This document shows positions 25,380-33,507 of a stretch of DNA of 64,000 bases, piece by piece (position 1 is the first letter of the stretch; each line of letters opens with the position of its first letter). Under the pieces are notes generated by a model. The model saw only the letters and a list, made by a program, of their open reading frames with translations. It had not been told where the DNA came from and did not search any database. The DNA comes from JAXHTY01 sp034189225 (lineage in GTDB: Bacteria; Desulfobacterota; Desulfobacteria; Desulfobacterales; Desulfosudaceae). Position numbers and translations under genes: made by a program. The DNA lies in assembly GCA_034189225.1 (NCBI GenBank), contig JAXHVL010000189.1:1-64000 (forward strand). Direction: 5' to 3'.

Positions 25380-26666
25380 ATGTTTCCCGAGCGGATAAAA
25401 CGGATTGGCGTAAGACCCAAGTTGCTGGTGACGGTCGTTTTTATTACGGTTGTAATGCTTTTTCTGATGTATCAGGTCAGTACATCGCCAGTCGCCTTCC
25501 TGCTGCTGGGCATTATCATGATTATCCTGCTTTGCGTTTCAATATGGTTCATTCTGGGGCCCATGCTGCGGCCGGTAACGGAAATTATCAGTATCGGCAA
25601 GCAGATGGCCATCGATCTGTTTGAAGAAAGAAACGATTTAACCGCCCGCGTTCAGGAGTTCGGCAGAGGGGATCGGGACTACCCCGGGGATGAAAAAGGC
25701 GAGCTTGCCAAGTGGTTTAACAAACTCATGAAAAAATTTCAGATTATTATTAACGTGATAACGGACCGGGCGGTGAACGTGGACAACAATGCCGGCAAAC
25801 TGATGGAATTTACCGAGGTCATGCTCAATATTGTGGAAAAAAACCGTGCCCGCACCAATGCCTTGGCCGGCGCCGCTGAAGAGATGAATGCCAATATGGA
25901 GTCGGTATCCGCGGCCATGGATCAGGCCTCTTCCAATGTGAAAATGGTCGCCTATTCCACTGAAGAAATGACCTCCACCATTGCCGACGTTTCCAGGAGC
26001 TCGGAAAGCGCCAGCACCATGACAAAAGGGGCGGTAACCCAGGCGACACGGGCTTCCACCCAGGTGGAGGCGCTGGGCAAGGCCGCCAGGGAGATCGGCG
26101 AAGTCCTGGAGACCATCGCGGAGATTTCCGATCAGACCAACCTGCTGGCCCTGAACGCCACGATTGAAGCGGCCCGTGCAGGGGAATACGGCAAGGGCTT
26201 TGCGGTGGTGGCCAATGAAATCAAGGAACTGGCCAACGCCACTTCGGAAGCAACCATGGAGATCAAAAGCAAGATCGAGGGAATTCAGGGTTCCACGGAA
26301 GGCACGATTTCCGAAATAAGCCAGATTACAAAAATTATCAATGATGTGAACGATGTGGTGGCGACGATTGCCACCGCGGTGGCCGAACAGACCACTACTA
26401 CCAAGGAAATCGCCGAAAATATTGCCAGGGCATCTGCCGGTATCAGCGAGGTGAATGAGAATATCGCCCAGTCCTCGATGGTGGCCTCCGAAATTGCAAA
26501 GGATATTGCCGCCGTCGATCAGTCCGCCGGTGAAATAGCGGAAAAAAACCAGGAGGTGACCCAATACGCCCAGCAGATGCGGGAAATTACCACGGAGACC
26601 AAAAACATGGCCCAGCGATTTATCGTTGAGGAAGCCCATAAGCCGGAACTTGTGGAAGGCACCTGA
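25380..26666 (+). CDS. Methyl-accepting chemotaxis protein without periplasmic sensor
   Basis: This 428-residue protein has two adjacent helices (about 15-31 and 37-59) with almost no periplasmic loop, a HAMP-like linker, and a long cytoplasmic coiled coil. The signalling tip reads EISDQTNLLALNATIEAARAGE followed by KGFAVVANEIKELA, which is the MCP signature and binds CheA/CheW. Glu/Gln-rich heptads on both sides are candidate methylation sites. It probably senses a cytoplasmic or membrane cue. AAGGAG lies 8 bases before the ATG at 25380. A clear terminator follows. No che gene is nearby. Confidence 0.93.
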   Translation: MFPERIKRIGVRPKLLVTVVFITVVMLFLMYQVSTSPVAFLLLGIIMIILLCVSIWFILGPMLRPVTEIISIGKQMAIDLFEERNDLTARVQEFGRGDRDYPGDEKGELAKWFNKLMKKFQIIINVITDRAVNVDNNAGKLMEFTEVMLNIVEKNRARTNALAGAAEEMNANMESVSAAMDQASSNVKMVAYSTEEMTSTIADVSRSSESASTMTKGAVTQATRASTQVEALGKAAREIGEVLETIAEISDQTNLLALNATIEAARAGEYGKGFAVVANEIKELANATSEATMEIKSKIEGIQGSTEGTISEISQITKIINDVNDVVATIATAVAEQTTTTKEIAENIARASAGISEVNENIAQSSMVASEIAKDIAAVDQSAGEIAEKNQEVTQYAQQMREITTETKNMAQRFIVEEAHKPELVEGT

Positions 26667-26690
26667 TAACATTGGTACAATTGATCAGGC

Positions 26691-26725
26691 AAACGGGCGG
26701 TCCGACAGATCGCCCGTTTTTTTTT
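26691..26725 (+). terminator. Intrinsic terminator after the chemoreceptor gene
   Basis: AAACGGGCG pairs with CGCCCGTTT and is followed by a run of T bases. It starts 24 bases after the stop codon. Confidence 0.88.
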
Positions 26726-26791
26726 ATCCAGAATTTGTTTCGTATTTCGTACTCCGAATTTCGAATTTTAAACATTCACGTACGAGACCTG

Positions 26792-26852
26792 CAAACAATT
26801 CCCTTATAGGGGGAAACCAATTCGGTACCGCATGGGTATGATGTTTGCCCGA
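26792..26852. repeat. Palindromic repeat GCAAAC...GTTTGC
   Basis: The arms GCAAACAA and GATGTTTGC enclose CCCTTATAGGGGG and a second small hairpin. The copy at 49048-49104 has GTAAAC and GTTTAC, so the outer pair changes from C:G to T:A while staying paired. Confidence 0.65.
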
Positions 26853-26881
26853 TACCGGGGGCATCCGGGTACAAGTTAGTA

Positions 26882-26928
26882 TTGACCTTACGGGTGGATT
26901 TGTAATAAAGAATAGCCAGTAAGGTTAA
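26882..26928. promoter_or_regulatory. Inverted repeat TTGACCTTAC...GTAAGGTTAA before selB unit
   Basis: Ten bases are repeated in inverted order with one mismatch, 27 bases apart, about 45-90 bases before the small gene at 26971. TTGACC could also be a -35 box. It may be an operator or a hairpin. Confidence 0.35.
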
Positions 26929-26970
26929 AATGAGGCGGCGCAATACGGCAGGCCGAATGAAAGGAATGTT

Positions 26971-27147
26971 ATGAAAGAATTAACAATACTGGCCGTAAGG
27001 GCGGTTATGGGCGGCGTGTTCGCGTTTTTGCTCATGCGGTTTTTTTATCCGGACGCCCGTTTTTATACGGTTATCGGGTTCGGGATTGTACTGGTCGGTC
27101 TTGCGTATCTGTTTGATTTCCTTCGGAGCAGAAAATCCGGTGATTAA
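26971..27147 (+). CDS. Small membrane protein upstream of selB
   Basis: This 58-residue protein starts MKELTILAVRAVMGG and has two hydrophobic segments (about 5-24 and 33-50) around a short FFYPDARFY turn, with a basic C-terminus (RSRKSGD). It has AAGGAA before the ATG and a stop codon 9 bases before the selB start, and its stop overlaps the selB ribosome-binding site. It is therefore very probably translated and coupled to selB. The family is unknown. Confidence 0.7.
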   Translation: MKELTILAVRAVMGGVFAFLLMRFFYPDARFYTVIGFGIVLVGLAYLFDFLRSRKSGD

Positions 27148-27156
27148 GGAGTGGTC

Positions 27157-29067
27157 TTGAAACAGCTTATTCTCGGAACCGCCGGTCATATCGATCATGG
27201 AAAGTCAAGCCTGGTGAGGGCGCTCACCGGAGTTGATCCGGATCGCCTGAAAGAAGAGAAGAAGCGGGGAATTACCATTGAGCTGGGCTTTGCCTCGCTG
27301 TCACTGCCGGATGGCCGCAAGCTCGGCATTGTGGATGTGCCCGGCCATGAAAAGTTTGTAAAGAACATGGTGGCCGGTGCCTCGGGCATCGATCTGGTGG
27401 CCATGGTGATTGCCGCCGATGAAGGCGTTATGCCGCAGACCCGTGAGCACCTTGAAATATGCATGCTCCTGGGAATTCAGCACGGCATTGTCGTCCTTAC
27501 CAAGATTGACCTGGTGGACGAGGAACTGCTTGATCTGCTCAAGGAGGAGGTGGCCGATTTGACCGGGGGCACGTTTCTGGAGGATGCGCCGGTCCTGCCG
27601 GTATCATCGGAAACCGGAGAGGGGCTCGCTGCGTTTCCGGAAATGGTGGCGGCCGTTGCCGATGAAATTCCGGAACGGACCGAAACAGGACTGCTGCGGT
27701 TGCCCGTGGACAGGGTGTTTTCCATGAAAGGGTTCGGTACAGTCATCACCGGCACCCTGGTGTCCGGAAAGGTGTCGGCCGGCGATATGGTTGAGATTTA
27801 TCCGGCGGCTATCCGTTCAAAGGTCAGGGGCGTTCAGGTACATGGTCAATCCGTTGCTGCCGCCGAATCCGGAATGCGGACGGCCATTAACTTTCAGGGC
27901 ATTGAGAAATCCCGGGTTGACAGGGGATACGTGGTCGGCTTCCCCGGGACCCTCATGCCGAGTTATATGCTGGATGTGGACTGCCAGTATCTTTCGCACA
28001 ATGCAAAACCGATGAAGAACCGGACGTTGGTGCGGGTTCATGCCGGTACCAGTGAGGTGCTGGGCAACCTTATTCTTCTGGACCGGGAGGAGCTCGTGCC
28101 AGGCGATGCTGCCGTTGTTCAACTCCGGCTCAAAGCACCGGTGGTGTGCCTTCGGGACGATCATATCGTTATACGGAGCTACTCGCCGCTGCGGACCATC
28201 GGCGGCGGCAGGGTGTTGAACCCGGTGCCCCGCAAGCATAAGCGCTATGAGGTTGAACAACTGGCGGCGTTGCGGCAGACCGATGGCGCTGGCGGGATCG
28301 ATGCGCTCGTGGAGATGTTCTGTAAGCAGGCCGGATACACCGGCACCTCCTCTGCCGCGTTGAAGGTAATGACCAGTGCCAGTGATGCCAGACTGAAAAA
28401 GGCTTTGGAGTCCCTGATGTCGGGGCGGCGGGTCGTGCTGGTGGACAAGGACCGACAGGTTTATGTTCACGGCAGCGTGCTGGAGCGGGTGTCAGAAGAA
28501 TTGATCCTGTTTCTGGAGGCGTTTCACAAGGGCAATCCGCTGAAAAAGGGGGTATCCCGGCAGGAGGTCAAATCCCGCGTGGCAATCAAAACCGGCGATA
28601 AGCTGTTTGAGCGTGTGGTGCAGCAATTGATAAAATCAGCGCAACTGGTCCAGGAAGGGGATGTCCTTAGGCTGGCGGCACACACGGTGGCGCTTCAGTC
28701 CGACCATTCCGATATCAGGGAAAAAATACTGGGATTATACAGGGAAAGCGGGCTGACGCCTCCTTATTTTAAAACGGTTCCCCCGCAGCTCGGTATCGGC
28801 GCCGGTGAAGCAAACGAGGTGCTGCACTTGCTGGTTGAAACCGGTGAGCTGATCAAGGTAAAAGAGTATCTTTACTTTCACCATGAGGCCATTGCGGCCC
28901 TTGAGTCCCGATTGATTGATTATCTCAAGACCCACGCGGAAATTGACACCCCCCGATTTAAGGAAATGACAAACACCTCACGAAAGTATACAATACCCCT
29001 TTTAGAATATTTTGATTCAAAAAAATTGACCATCCGCATCGGGGATGTGAGAAAACTGAGGTCGTAA
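27157..29067 (+). CDS. selB: Selenocysteine-specific elongation factor
   Basis: SelB delivers Sec-tRNA to in-frame UGA codons marked by a SECIS hairpin. The protein is 636 residues. The GTPase domain shows GHIDHGKSSL, GITIELGF, DVPGHEKFV and TKIDLVD. EF-Tu-like domains 2 and 3 follow to about 340, then the winged-helix SECIS-binding domains to the C-terminus. AAGGAG at 27146-27151 is 5 bases before the TTG at 27157, which is preferred to the GTG at 27151. Its presence implies selenoproteins in the genome, although none is evident in this window. Confidence 0.95.
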   Translation: MKQLILGTAGHIDHGKSSLVRALTGVDPDRLKEEKKRGITIELGFASLSLPDGRKLGIVDVPGHEKFVKNMVAGASGIDLVAMVIAADEGVMPQTREHLEICMLLGIQHGIVVLTKIDLVDEELLDLLKEEVADLTGGTFLEDAPVLPVSSETGEGLAAFPEMVAAVADEIPERTETGLLRLPVDRVFSMKGFGTVITGTLVSGKVSAGDMVEIYPAAIRSKVRGVQVHGQSVAAAESGMRTAINFQGIEKSRVDRGYVVGFPGTLMPSYMLDVDCQYLSHNAKPMKNRTLVRVHAGTSEVLGNLILLDREELVPGDAAVVQLRLKAPVVCLRDDHIVIRSYSPLRTIGGGRVLNPVPRKHKRYEVEQLAALRQTDGAGGIDALVEMFCKQAGYTGTSSAALKVMTSASDARLKKALESLMSGRRVVLVDKDRQVYVHGSVLERVSEELILFLEAFHKGNPLKKGVSRQEVKSRVAIKTGDKLFERVVQQLIKSAQLVQEGDVLRLAAHTVALQSDHSDIREKILGLYRESGLTPPYFKTVPPQLGIGAGEANEVLHLLVETGELIKVKEYLYFHHEAIAALESRLIDYLKTHAEIDTPRFKEMTNTSRKYTIPLLEYFDSKKLTIRIGDVRKLRS

Positions 29068-29088
29068 ACACTACAGGAGCGTTATGTC

Positions 29089-30261
29089 ATGAATATGCAG
29101 GGTAACCGACAACATGAATCAGGCAATGAGCGTTTTTTGACCTATGCCATGCTGCGGGTGGGCGTGGTGCTGGTTGTCGCAATCGGTTTGATATGGGGAG
29201 CGTTTCTGGTTGCGGATGTGGCCGACAAACCGGATGCAACCGCCGGAAAAACCGAGATGCCGTCAGACACAGAACAAACAGCCGAAAGCCGCGCCCAAAA
29301 GGCGTCCTCCCATCAGGACACCGCATCGGCGGACGATCATGCCGCCGGAGAATCCGGCACGCATCCGCCGGCACAGACGACGACAGCCCATGCCGATGAG
29401 GGCCGGGACGCTGCTGAACATGCTGCTGAATCGCCCGATGCCACTGCATCGCATGGTGCAACCGAGCCCGCGGCGGGCGGACACGAGACCGCGGATTCGC
29501 AATTGCCGAAGGTCACCGGTGTGGCGTTTGTCCAGGCGGCCATCAAACCCCTGCGTTATGAACTTGAGGAGCGTTTCTGGGGATGGCGGCCCAATGACCT
29601 GATCCGGTTTACCGATAATGTCAATGTATTGCAGGAGGGCGTCCTGGAAGTGACCCGGCGCACCACCGTGAAGCTGGCCGAACGCATTTCCCGGACCGGC
29701 TCCACCGATATTCTCGATAAAAACCTGGAACGGGCTATGAACTGGTTCATGGTCAATGCCGACAGTTTCTGGTTCCCTTCGGCGGAGCAGAAGTACAAGG
29801 ACGGGCTTGAGCAGATTCAGGCCTATGCCGAGCGGCTTGAAAAAGGCGAGGCCGATTTTTATACCCGCACCGACAACATCATTCCGCTTTTTAAGACTTA
29901 TGCGGACCTGCTGGGGAGCTGCGATGAAAACCTGGTTAAGCTCAAGGAAAAAGACGGCAAGCCGGTGAGCACCTTTGCCGCGGATAACTATTTCTATTAT
30001 GCCAAGGGCGTTGCCAGTGCCATGCTGCCCGTGCTTGAAGCCGTTGCCCATGATTTTCATGATACCCTTGCGACCCGGGGGAGCGTGGAAACCCTGCACC
30101 ACGCCATCGAGGCGTGTCATCTTGCATCCGAACTTGACCCGTTGATCGTTAGCGAGGGCGAGCTGGATGGATTCCTGGCCAACCATCGGGCCAACATGGC
30201 GGCCCATGTAAGCCATGCAAGATTTTATCTGGATGTGCTTGTCAATACGTTGTCGACCTGA
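29089..30261 (+). CDS. DUF2333 family membrane-anchored protein
   Basis: This 390-residue protein has one N-terminal helix (about 22-42), then an acidic, alanine-, histidine- and threonine-rich low-complexity stretch to about 140, then the conserved domain at about 145-388 with RFWGWRPNDLIRFTDN and AMNWFMVNADSFWFPSAEQ, which matches DUF2333. The fold faces the periplasm by prediction. The function is unknown. It lies 21 bases after selB, with AGGAG upstream. Confidence 0.85.
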   Translation: MNMQGNRQHESGNERFLTYAMLRVGVVLVVAIGLIWGAFLVADVADKPDATAGKTEMPSDTEQTAESRAQKASSHQDTASADDHAAGESGTHPPAQTTTAHADEGRDAAEHAAESPDATASHGATEPAAGGHETADSQLPKVTGVAFVQAAIKPLRYELEERFWGWRPNDLIRFTDNVNVLQEGVLEVTRRTTVKLAERISRTGSTDILDKNLERAMNWFMVNADSFWFPSAEQKYKDGLEQIQAYAERLEKGEADFYTRTDNIIPLFKTYADLLGSCDENLVKLKEKDGKPVSTFAADNYFYYAKGVASAMLPVLEAVAHDFHDTLATRGSVETLHHAIEACHLASELDPLIVSEGELDGFLANHRANMAAHVSHARFYLDVLVNTLST

Positions 30262-30352
30262 TATAGGTGTTCATTGTATTAAAAACATTGTGTGGTGAAA
30301 GAATCATTGTTTTTTAATGGTATGATCGGTTAATTTGAAGGGAGGGTGTGAA

Positions 30353-30937
30353 ATGGTAAAAAAACTGATAACGATGTTGGCGGTGCTGCTGGTTATGGCG
30401 CCGATGGCCGGGGCCGTAGAGGTACACGGGGTAATCATGCCGGATAAGCTTACCGTAGCCGGCGAGACGCTTGTTTTAAACGGGGCCGGGCTTCGGGAAA
30501 AATATTTTGTGGGTGTTGATGTTTATGTGGCTGGACTTTATTTAAAAGAACCCAGCACCGATGCCGATGCGATTACCAGTGCCGACGAAACCATGGTACT
30601 CAGGATCGAAATTGTTACCGGTCTTATGGATTCCGAGAAATTTACCGAAGCGACCATCACCGGCTTCGAGGAATCCACGGACGGTAACACCGAGCCGATT
30701 CAGGAAGAGATTGACCTTTTTCTCACGGCGTTTGCCGGTGAAATCAACAAGGGCGATGTGTTCGATATTCAATATATAAAAGGTGTGGGCACCAAGGTGT
30801 TCAAGAATGGCCGGGACGAACCTGAGGTGGTGGTGCCGGGCTACAAGGTGAAAAAGGCGCTGTTCGGCATATGGCTGGCGGACAGAACGGAAAAGCATTT
30901 GCAGGTGCTGGCCAAAGATCTGCTCGGCAAAGAATGA
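30353..30937 (+). CDS. Chalcone-isomerase-like exported protein
   Basis: This 194-residue protein has a signal peptide (MVKKLITMLAVLLVMAPMAGA) and a periplasmic chalcone-isomerase-like domain with GLREKYFVGVDVYVAGLYL. Bacterial members of this family are not known to isomerise chalcone and may bind fatty acids. GGAGGG lies 6 bases before the ATG at 30353. The stop codon TGA coincides with the first bases of the downstream family C repeat (TGACGGCTTCG), so the original C-terminus may have been altered. Confidence 0.85.
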   Translation: MVKKLITMLAVLLVMAPMAGAVEVHGVIMPDKLTVAGETLVLNGAGLREKYFVGVDVYVAGLYLKEPSTDADAITSADETMVLRIEIVTGLMDSEKFTEATITGFEESTDGNTEPIQEEIDLFLTAFAGEINKGDVFDIQYIKGVGTKVFKNGRDEPEVVVPGYKVKKALFGIWLADRTEKHLQVLAKDLLGKE

Positions 30938-30992
30938 CGGCTTCGTAAAAAGCTTCCAACCCCGCCGCGGTGTTTTTGCAGTAAGTAACTTA
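30936..30992 (+). repeat. Family C repeat supplying a stop codon
   Basis: It starts GACGGCTTCGTAAAAAGCTT and runs on through TTTTTGCAGTAAGTAACTT. The first bases form the TGA stop of the preceding gene. Confidence 0.8.
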
Positions 30993-31088
30993 TGGAGGTC
31001 TAAAGACCTCCGCTACACAAACCGGGGTAATATCCCTTGATTCGATAATGGCCTCAATTTATGTAGCGGAAGGCTTTAGCCTTCCACA
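30993..31088. repeat. Pair of 'cttccgctaca' hairpins
   Basis: TGGAGGTCTAAAGACCTCCG and TGTAGCGGAAGGCTTTAGCC are short hairpins of one family, also present twice at 48797-48878. Confidence 0.7.
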
Positions 31089-31107
31089 AAAAAACAAGTT
31101 CCTTGGA

Positions 31108-31244
31108 AGTCCAATATCTGCGTTGCGATGTATCTCTCGTCATGTCACGTACCGCTAAGTACGCTCCATTCCTCGAGATACATCGACGCCTTGATCTTGA
31201 ACTTTTTACTTTGCCGTCCCAAAATGACTTTTTACGAGACCACC
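31108..31244 (+). mobile_element. Family A element, left end missing, joined to family B
   Basis: It begins at AGTCCAATATCTGCGTTGCG and keeps the right end GACTTTTTACGAGACCACC. It runs directly into the second half of a family B hairpin (AAAGAAAAGTATG). The left end is replaced by AAGTTCCTTGGA text. Confidence 0.75.
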
Positions 31245-31500
31245 AAAGAAAAGTATGCAAAAGAAAGGGCCCCCCGCAGCTTGGCCTTCGGCTACCCTCG
31301 CAGGAACGGTTTTTTCGGCGCGGGCAGAAACTCGCCTGCCCTTTTGTGCAGGTGCATTAAGCCTCGTCTGCTCACACAGTCTGCCCGCGTCTTCCGAAAA
31401 AACCGCCCCTGCTCGGCTGCGCTGCAAGGGGCTGGGCACGTGTTGCTGTTCAGTTTTTTTTCGGTAAGCTTGCAAAAATGGCAATAAACTGAAAAATAAA
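31245..31500 (+). repeat. Family B repeat
   Basis: This copy of about 255 bp runs from AAAGAAAAGTATG through GGTTTTTTCGGCGCGGGCAGA, mirrored by TCTGCCCGCG and CCGAAAAAACC, to GGCAATAAACTGAAAAAT. The inner arms form a long imperfect hairpin. Open frames inside are artefacts. Bases 31501-31604 hold no gene. Confidence 0.8.
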
Positions 31501-31604
31501 ATGATGTGGTTGCTATAAACCGGGGAATGAAGTTCCTTCGCTGCACTGGCCGGAATGATATATTGCGACACAGCCTCTCTTGCGGGGTGACGCAAACCTT
31601 TTTC

Positions 31605-32297
31605 CTACAAGAACGGGGAAGTGCCAAGGTAGATGCCGAAGATGATCATGAAGGCGCCGCAGCCACCAAGCAGCCATGCATAGGCGGTGTTGTTGAGACG
31701 GCGGATGCCCCAGAAGGAAAGAGCGGATACCACCAGGTACCAGGCAAGATCCCCGGCCTCGTGGCCGATGAAAAAAGCGGCCAGGCTTGGTATGTTCTCA
31801 TGGGTGACGTTAAATTCCATCATGAAGGCGAATCCGATGGTGGCCCACCAGACCCACCAATAGGGGTTGGCCATGGAGACCAGAGCGCCGCCTGTCACCG
31901 GATTGTCCACCATGCGCTGTTTCAGTGAAACGGCGGTGCCGGGTTTTTCCATGCCTGTCATCTCGGCCTCGAATACCCCTGTCACGCCTTTTTTCAGAAC
32001 GTCCCGGATGACCGATGTGCCGAAAAAGATCAATACCATTCCGCCGGCCACGCCGATGATGCGCACGGCCAGGGCGTGCTTCAGGACGACGGAAAAGCCG
32101 GCCAGCAGCAACAGGATGATAATGGCTTCAATAGCCGCATGGCCGGTAATAATCCATGTCCCCATCAGATACCCCCGCCGCGGAGCTTGAGCGGATTTGA
32201 CGATGGTATAGGTCAGCAGCGGGCCAGGGGACATGGCACCGGTGAGAGCCACGGCAAACGATAGCCCTAGAATGGTTAAAAAGGGCTGGGCGTCCAT
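31605..32297 (-). CDS. LysE/RhtB-family membrane transporter
   Basis: This 230-residue protein has about six hydrophobic helices. The N-terminal GAMSPGPLLTYTIVKSAQ matches the LysE family signature (GxxPGP). Family members export amino acids or related small molecules. The substrate is unknown. Its ATG shares a base with the stop codon of the nitroreductase gene (TGATG), so the two are translationally coupled. Confidence 0.87.
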   Translation of the reverse strand: MDAQPFLTILGLSFAVALTGAMSPGPLLTYTIVKSAQAPRRGYLMGTWIITGHAAIEAIIILLLLAGFSVVLKHALAVRIIGVAGGMVLIFFGTSVIRDVLKKGVTGVFEAEMTGMEKPGTAVSLKQRMVDNPVTGGALVSMANPYWWVWWATIGFAFMMEFNVTHENIPSLAAFFIGHEAGDLAWYLVVSALSFWGIRRLNNTAYAWLLGGCGAFMIIFGIYLGTSPFL

Positions 32298-32845
32298 CAG
32301 AATGACTCATAATGGGTGAACTCCGCCACCGTTTTTCGTTTGGGGGCTGCCGACGGTTTGGCAGGATGCCCCGCCGGGATCATGCAGACCACCTCGTGGC
32401 CGTCAGGAACATTTACCACGGTGTTTGCCTTGTCATGGTCAAAAAGCCCCACCACAACCGTTCCAATGCCCAGGCAATGGGCGCAGAGACACAGGTTCTG
32501 GGCGGCGATGCCCATGTCGAACAGGAACCAGTCGCCGAATTTAGTGGTGACCTCTCCCTTGTAATAGCCGGAGCTTTTATATTTGGCGCATAAAACGAAG
32601 ACAACGGGCGCAGCGGTAATGGATTTTTGGGCGGGGTTGCCCTTGTAAACGGTTTCCGCCAGTTTCTCCTTCATGGCGGGGTCACGGACCACCACTACCT
32701 CCCAGCACTGGGTGTTGGCCCATGATTGTGCCCAGCGCACGGCCTCAAGGAGCTGGTTCTCATCTTCCCTGGAAACATCGTTTCCGTCATATTTTCGAAC
32801 GCTTCGCCTGTTTTTGATTGCAGCCATGATGTCGTTCATCGTCAT
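32297..32845 (-). CDS. Nitroreductase family flavoprotein
   Basis: This 182-residue protein has the FMN-binding start IKNRRSVRKYD (about 10-20), and FDMGIAAQNLCLCAHCLGIGT with MIPAGHPA near the C-terminus. The family are NAD(P)H-dependent FMN oxidoreductases, often dimers, with broad or unknown substrates. AAGGAGG lies just before the ATG at 32845; a second ATG at 32839 has better spacing. It is the first gene of a pair with the LysE-type transporter. Confidence 0.9.
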   Translation of the reverse strand: MTMNDIMAAIKNRRSVRKYDGNDVSREDENQLLEAVRWAQSWANTQCWEVVVVRDPAMKEKLAETVYKGNPAQKSITAAPVVFVLCAKYKSSGYYKGEVTTKFGDWFLFDMGIAAQNLCLCAHCLGIGTVVVGLFDHDKANTVVNVPDGHEVVCMIPAGHPAKPSAAPKRKTVAEFTHYESF

Positions 32846-32907
32846 TCTCCTCCTTTGGGGTGTTTAAACGATTTTTCCGATGCCTCGGGCGTCTCCGTAT
32901 CTGTCGT

Positions 32908-32990
32908 GGTAAAAAACCAAGCCTCGCGCAAGTTACTTACTGCAAAAATGCCGCTGCGGGGCTGGAAGCTTTTTTCAAATCCATCACTGA
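32908..32990 (-). repeat. Family C repeat
   Basis: In reverse orientation it shows AAAAAGCTTCCAGCCCCGC, TTTTTGCAGTAAGTAACTTG and GCTTGGTTTTTTACC. The outer TCGTAAAAAG end has decayed here to TTTGAAAAAAG. Confidence 0.7.
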
Positions 32991-33008
32991 TGATGCACTT
33001 GTAAAAAG

Positions 33009-33345
33009 TTACTTTTGGACTTCCAAGGAACTTAACCTGCCAATTTGTTGTAAACATATCAATTTTATTCAATTTTTCAGTTTATTGCCAAGTTTTTCAG
33101 CTAGCCGAAACAACTGGCCAGCAACACGTGCCTCGCCCCTTGCAGCGCAGCCGAGCAGGGGCGGTTTTTTCGGAAGACGCGGGCAGACTGTTTGAGCAGA
33201 CGAGGCTTACCGCATCTGCACAAAAGGACAGGCGAGTTTCTGCCCGCGCCGAAAAAACTGTTCCTGCGAGGGAAGCCGAAGGCCAAGCTGCGGGGCGCCC
33301 TTTCTTTTGCATACTTTTCTTTGGGCGAGCAAAGAAAAGTATGAA
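33009..33345 (-). repeat. Family B repeat, extended copy, inverted
   Basis: This is one of the two longest copies, ending at the uninterrupted hairpin CATACTTTTCTTTG/CAAAGAAAAGTATG. Its outer end (CCAATTTGTTGTAAACAT and AAGTTCCTTGG) matches the copy at 61718-62062 in opposite orientation. It shows the empty site for the family A insertion seen at 7350. Confidence 0.8.
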
Positions 33346-33371
33346 TGAATAATTGGTTGTTTAAAGTAATC

Positions 33372-33455
33372 ACCGTAAAAAAGCCGATCCAAGCGCACGT
33401 TACTTTCTGTGAAAACGCCGCGCGTGGCGCTGGAAGCTTTTTACGAGGCCGTCAC
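33372..33455 (-). repeat. Family C repeat
   Basis: In reverse orientation it reads GACGGCCTCGTAAAAAGCTT, CCAGCGCCACGCG, AGAAAGTAACGTGCGC and ends in TTTTTTACGG. It is a diverged full-length copy. Confidence 0.7.
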
Positions 33456-33507
33456 CGATGTGGTATGATACATTTCCTAAAATCGGATGTAAAGCGCCGA
33501 TGGAAGT

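Noticed and set aside
26726..26970. tRNA-Sec or riboswitch near selB
   Set aside because: No acceptor/anticodon/T-loop pattern was found; the structure present is a palindromic repeat with another copy at 49048.
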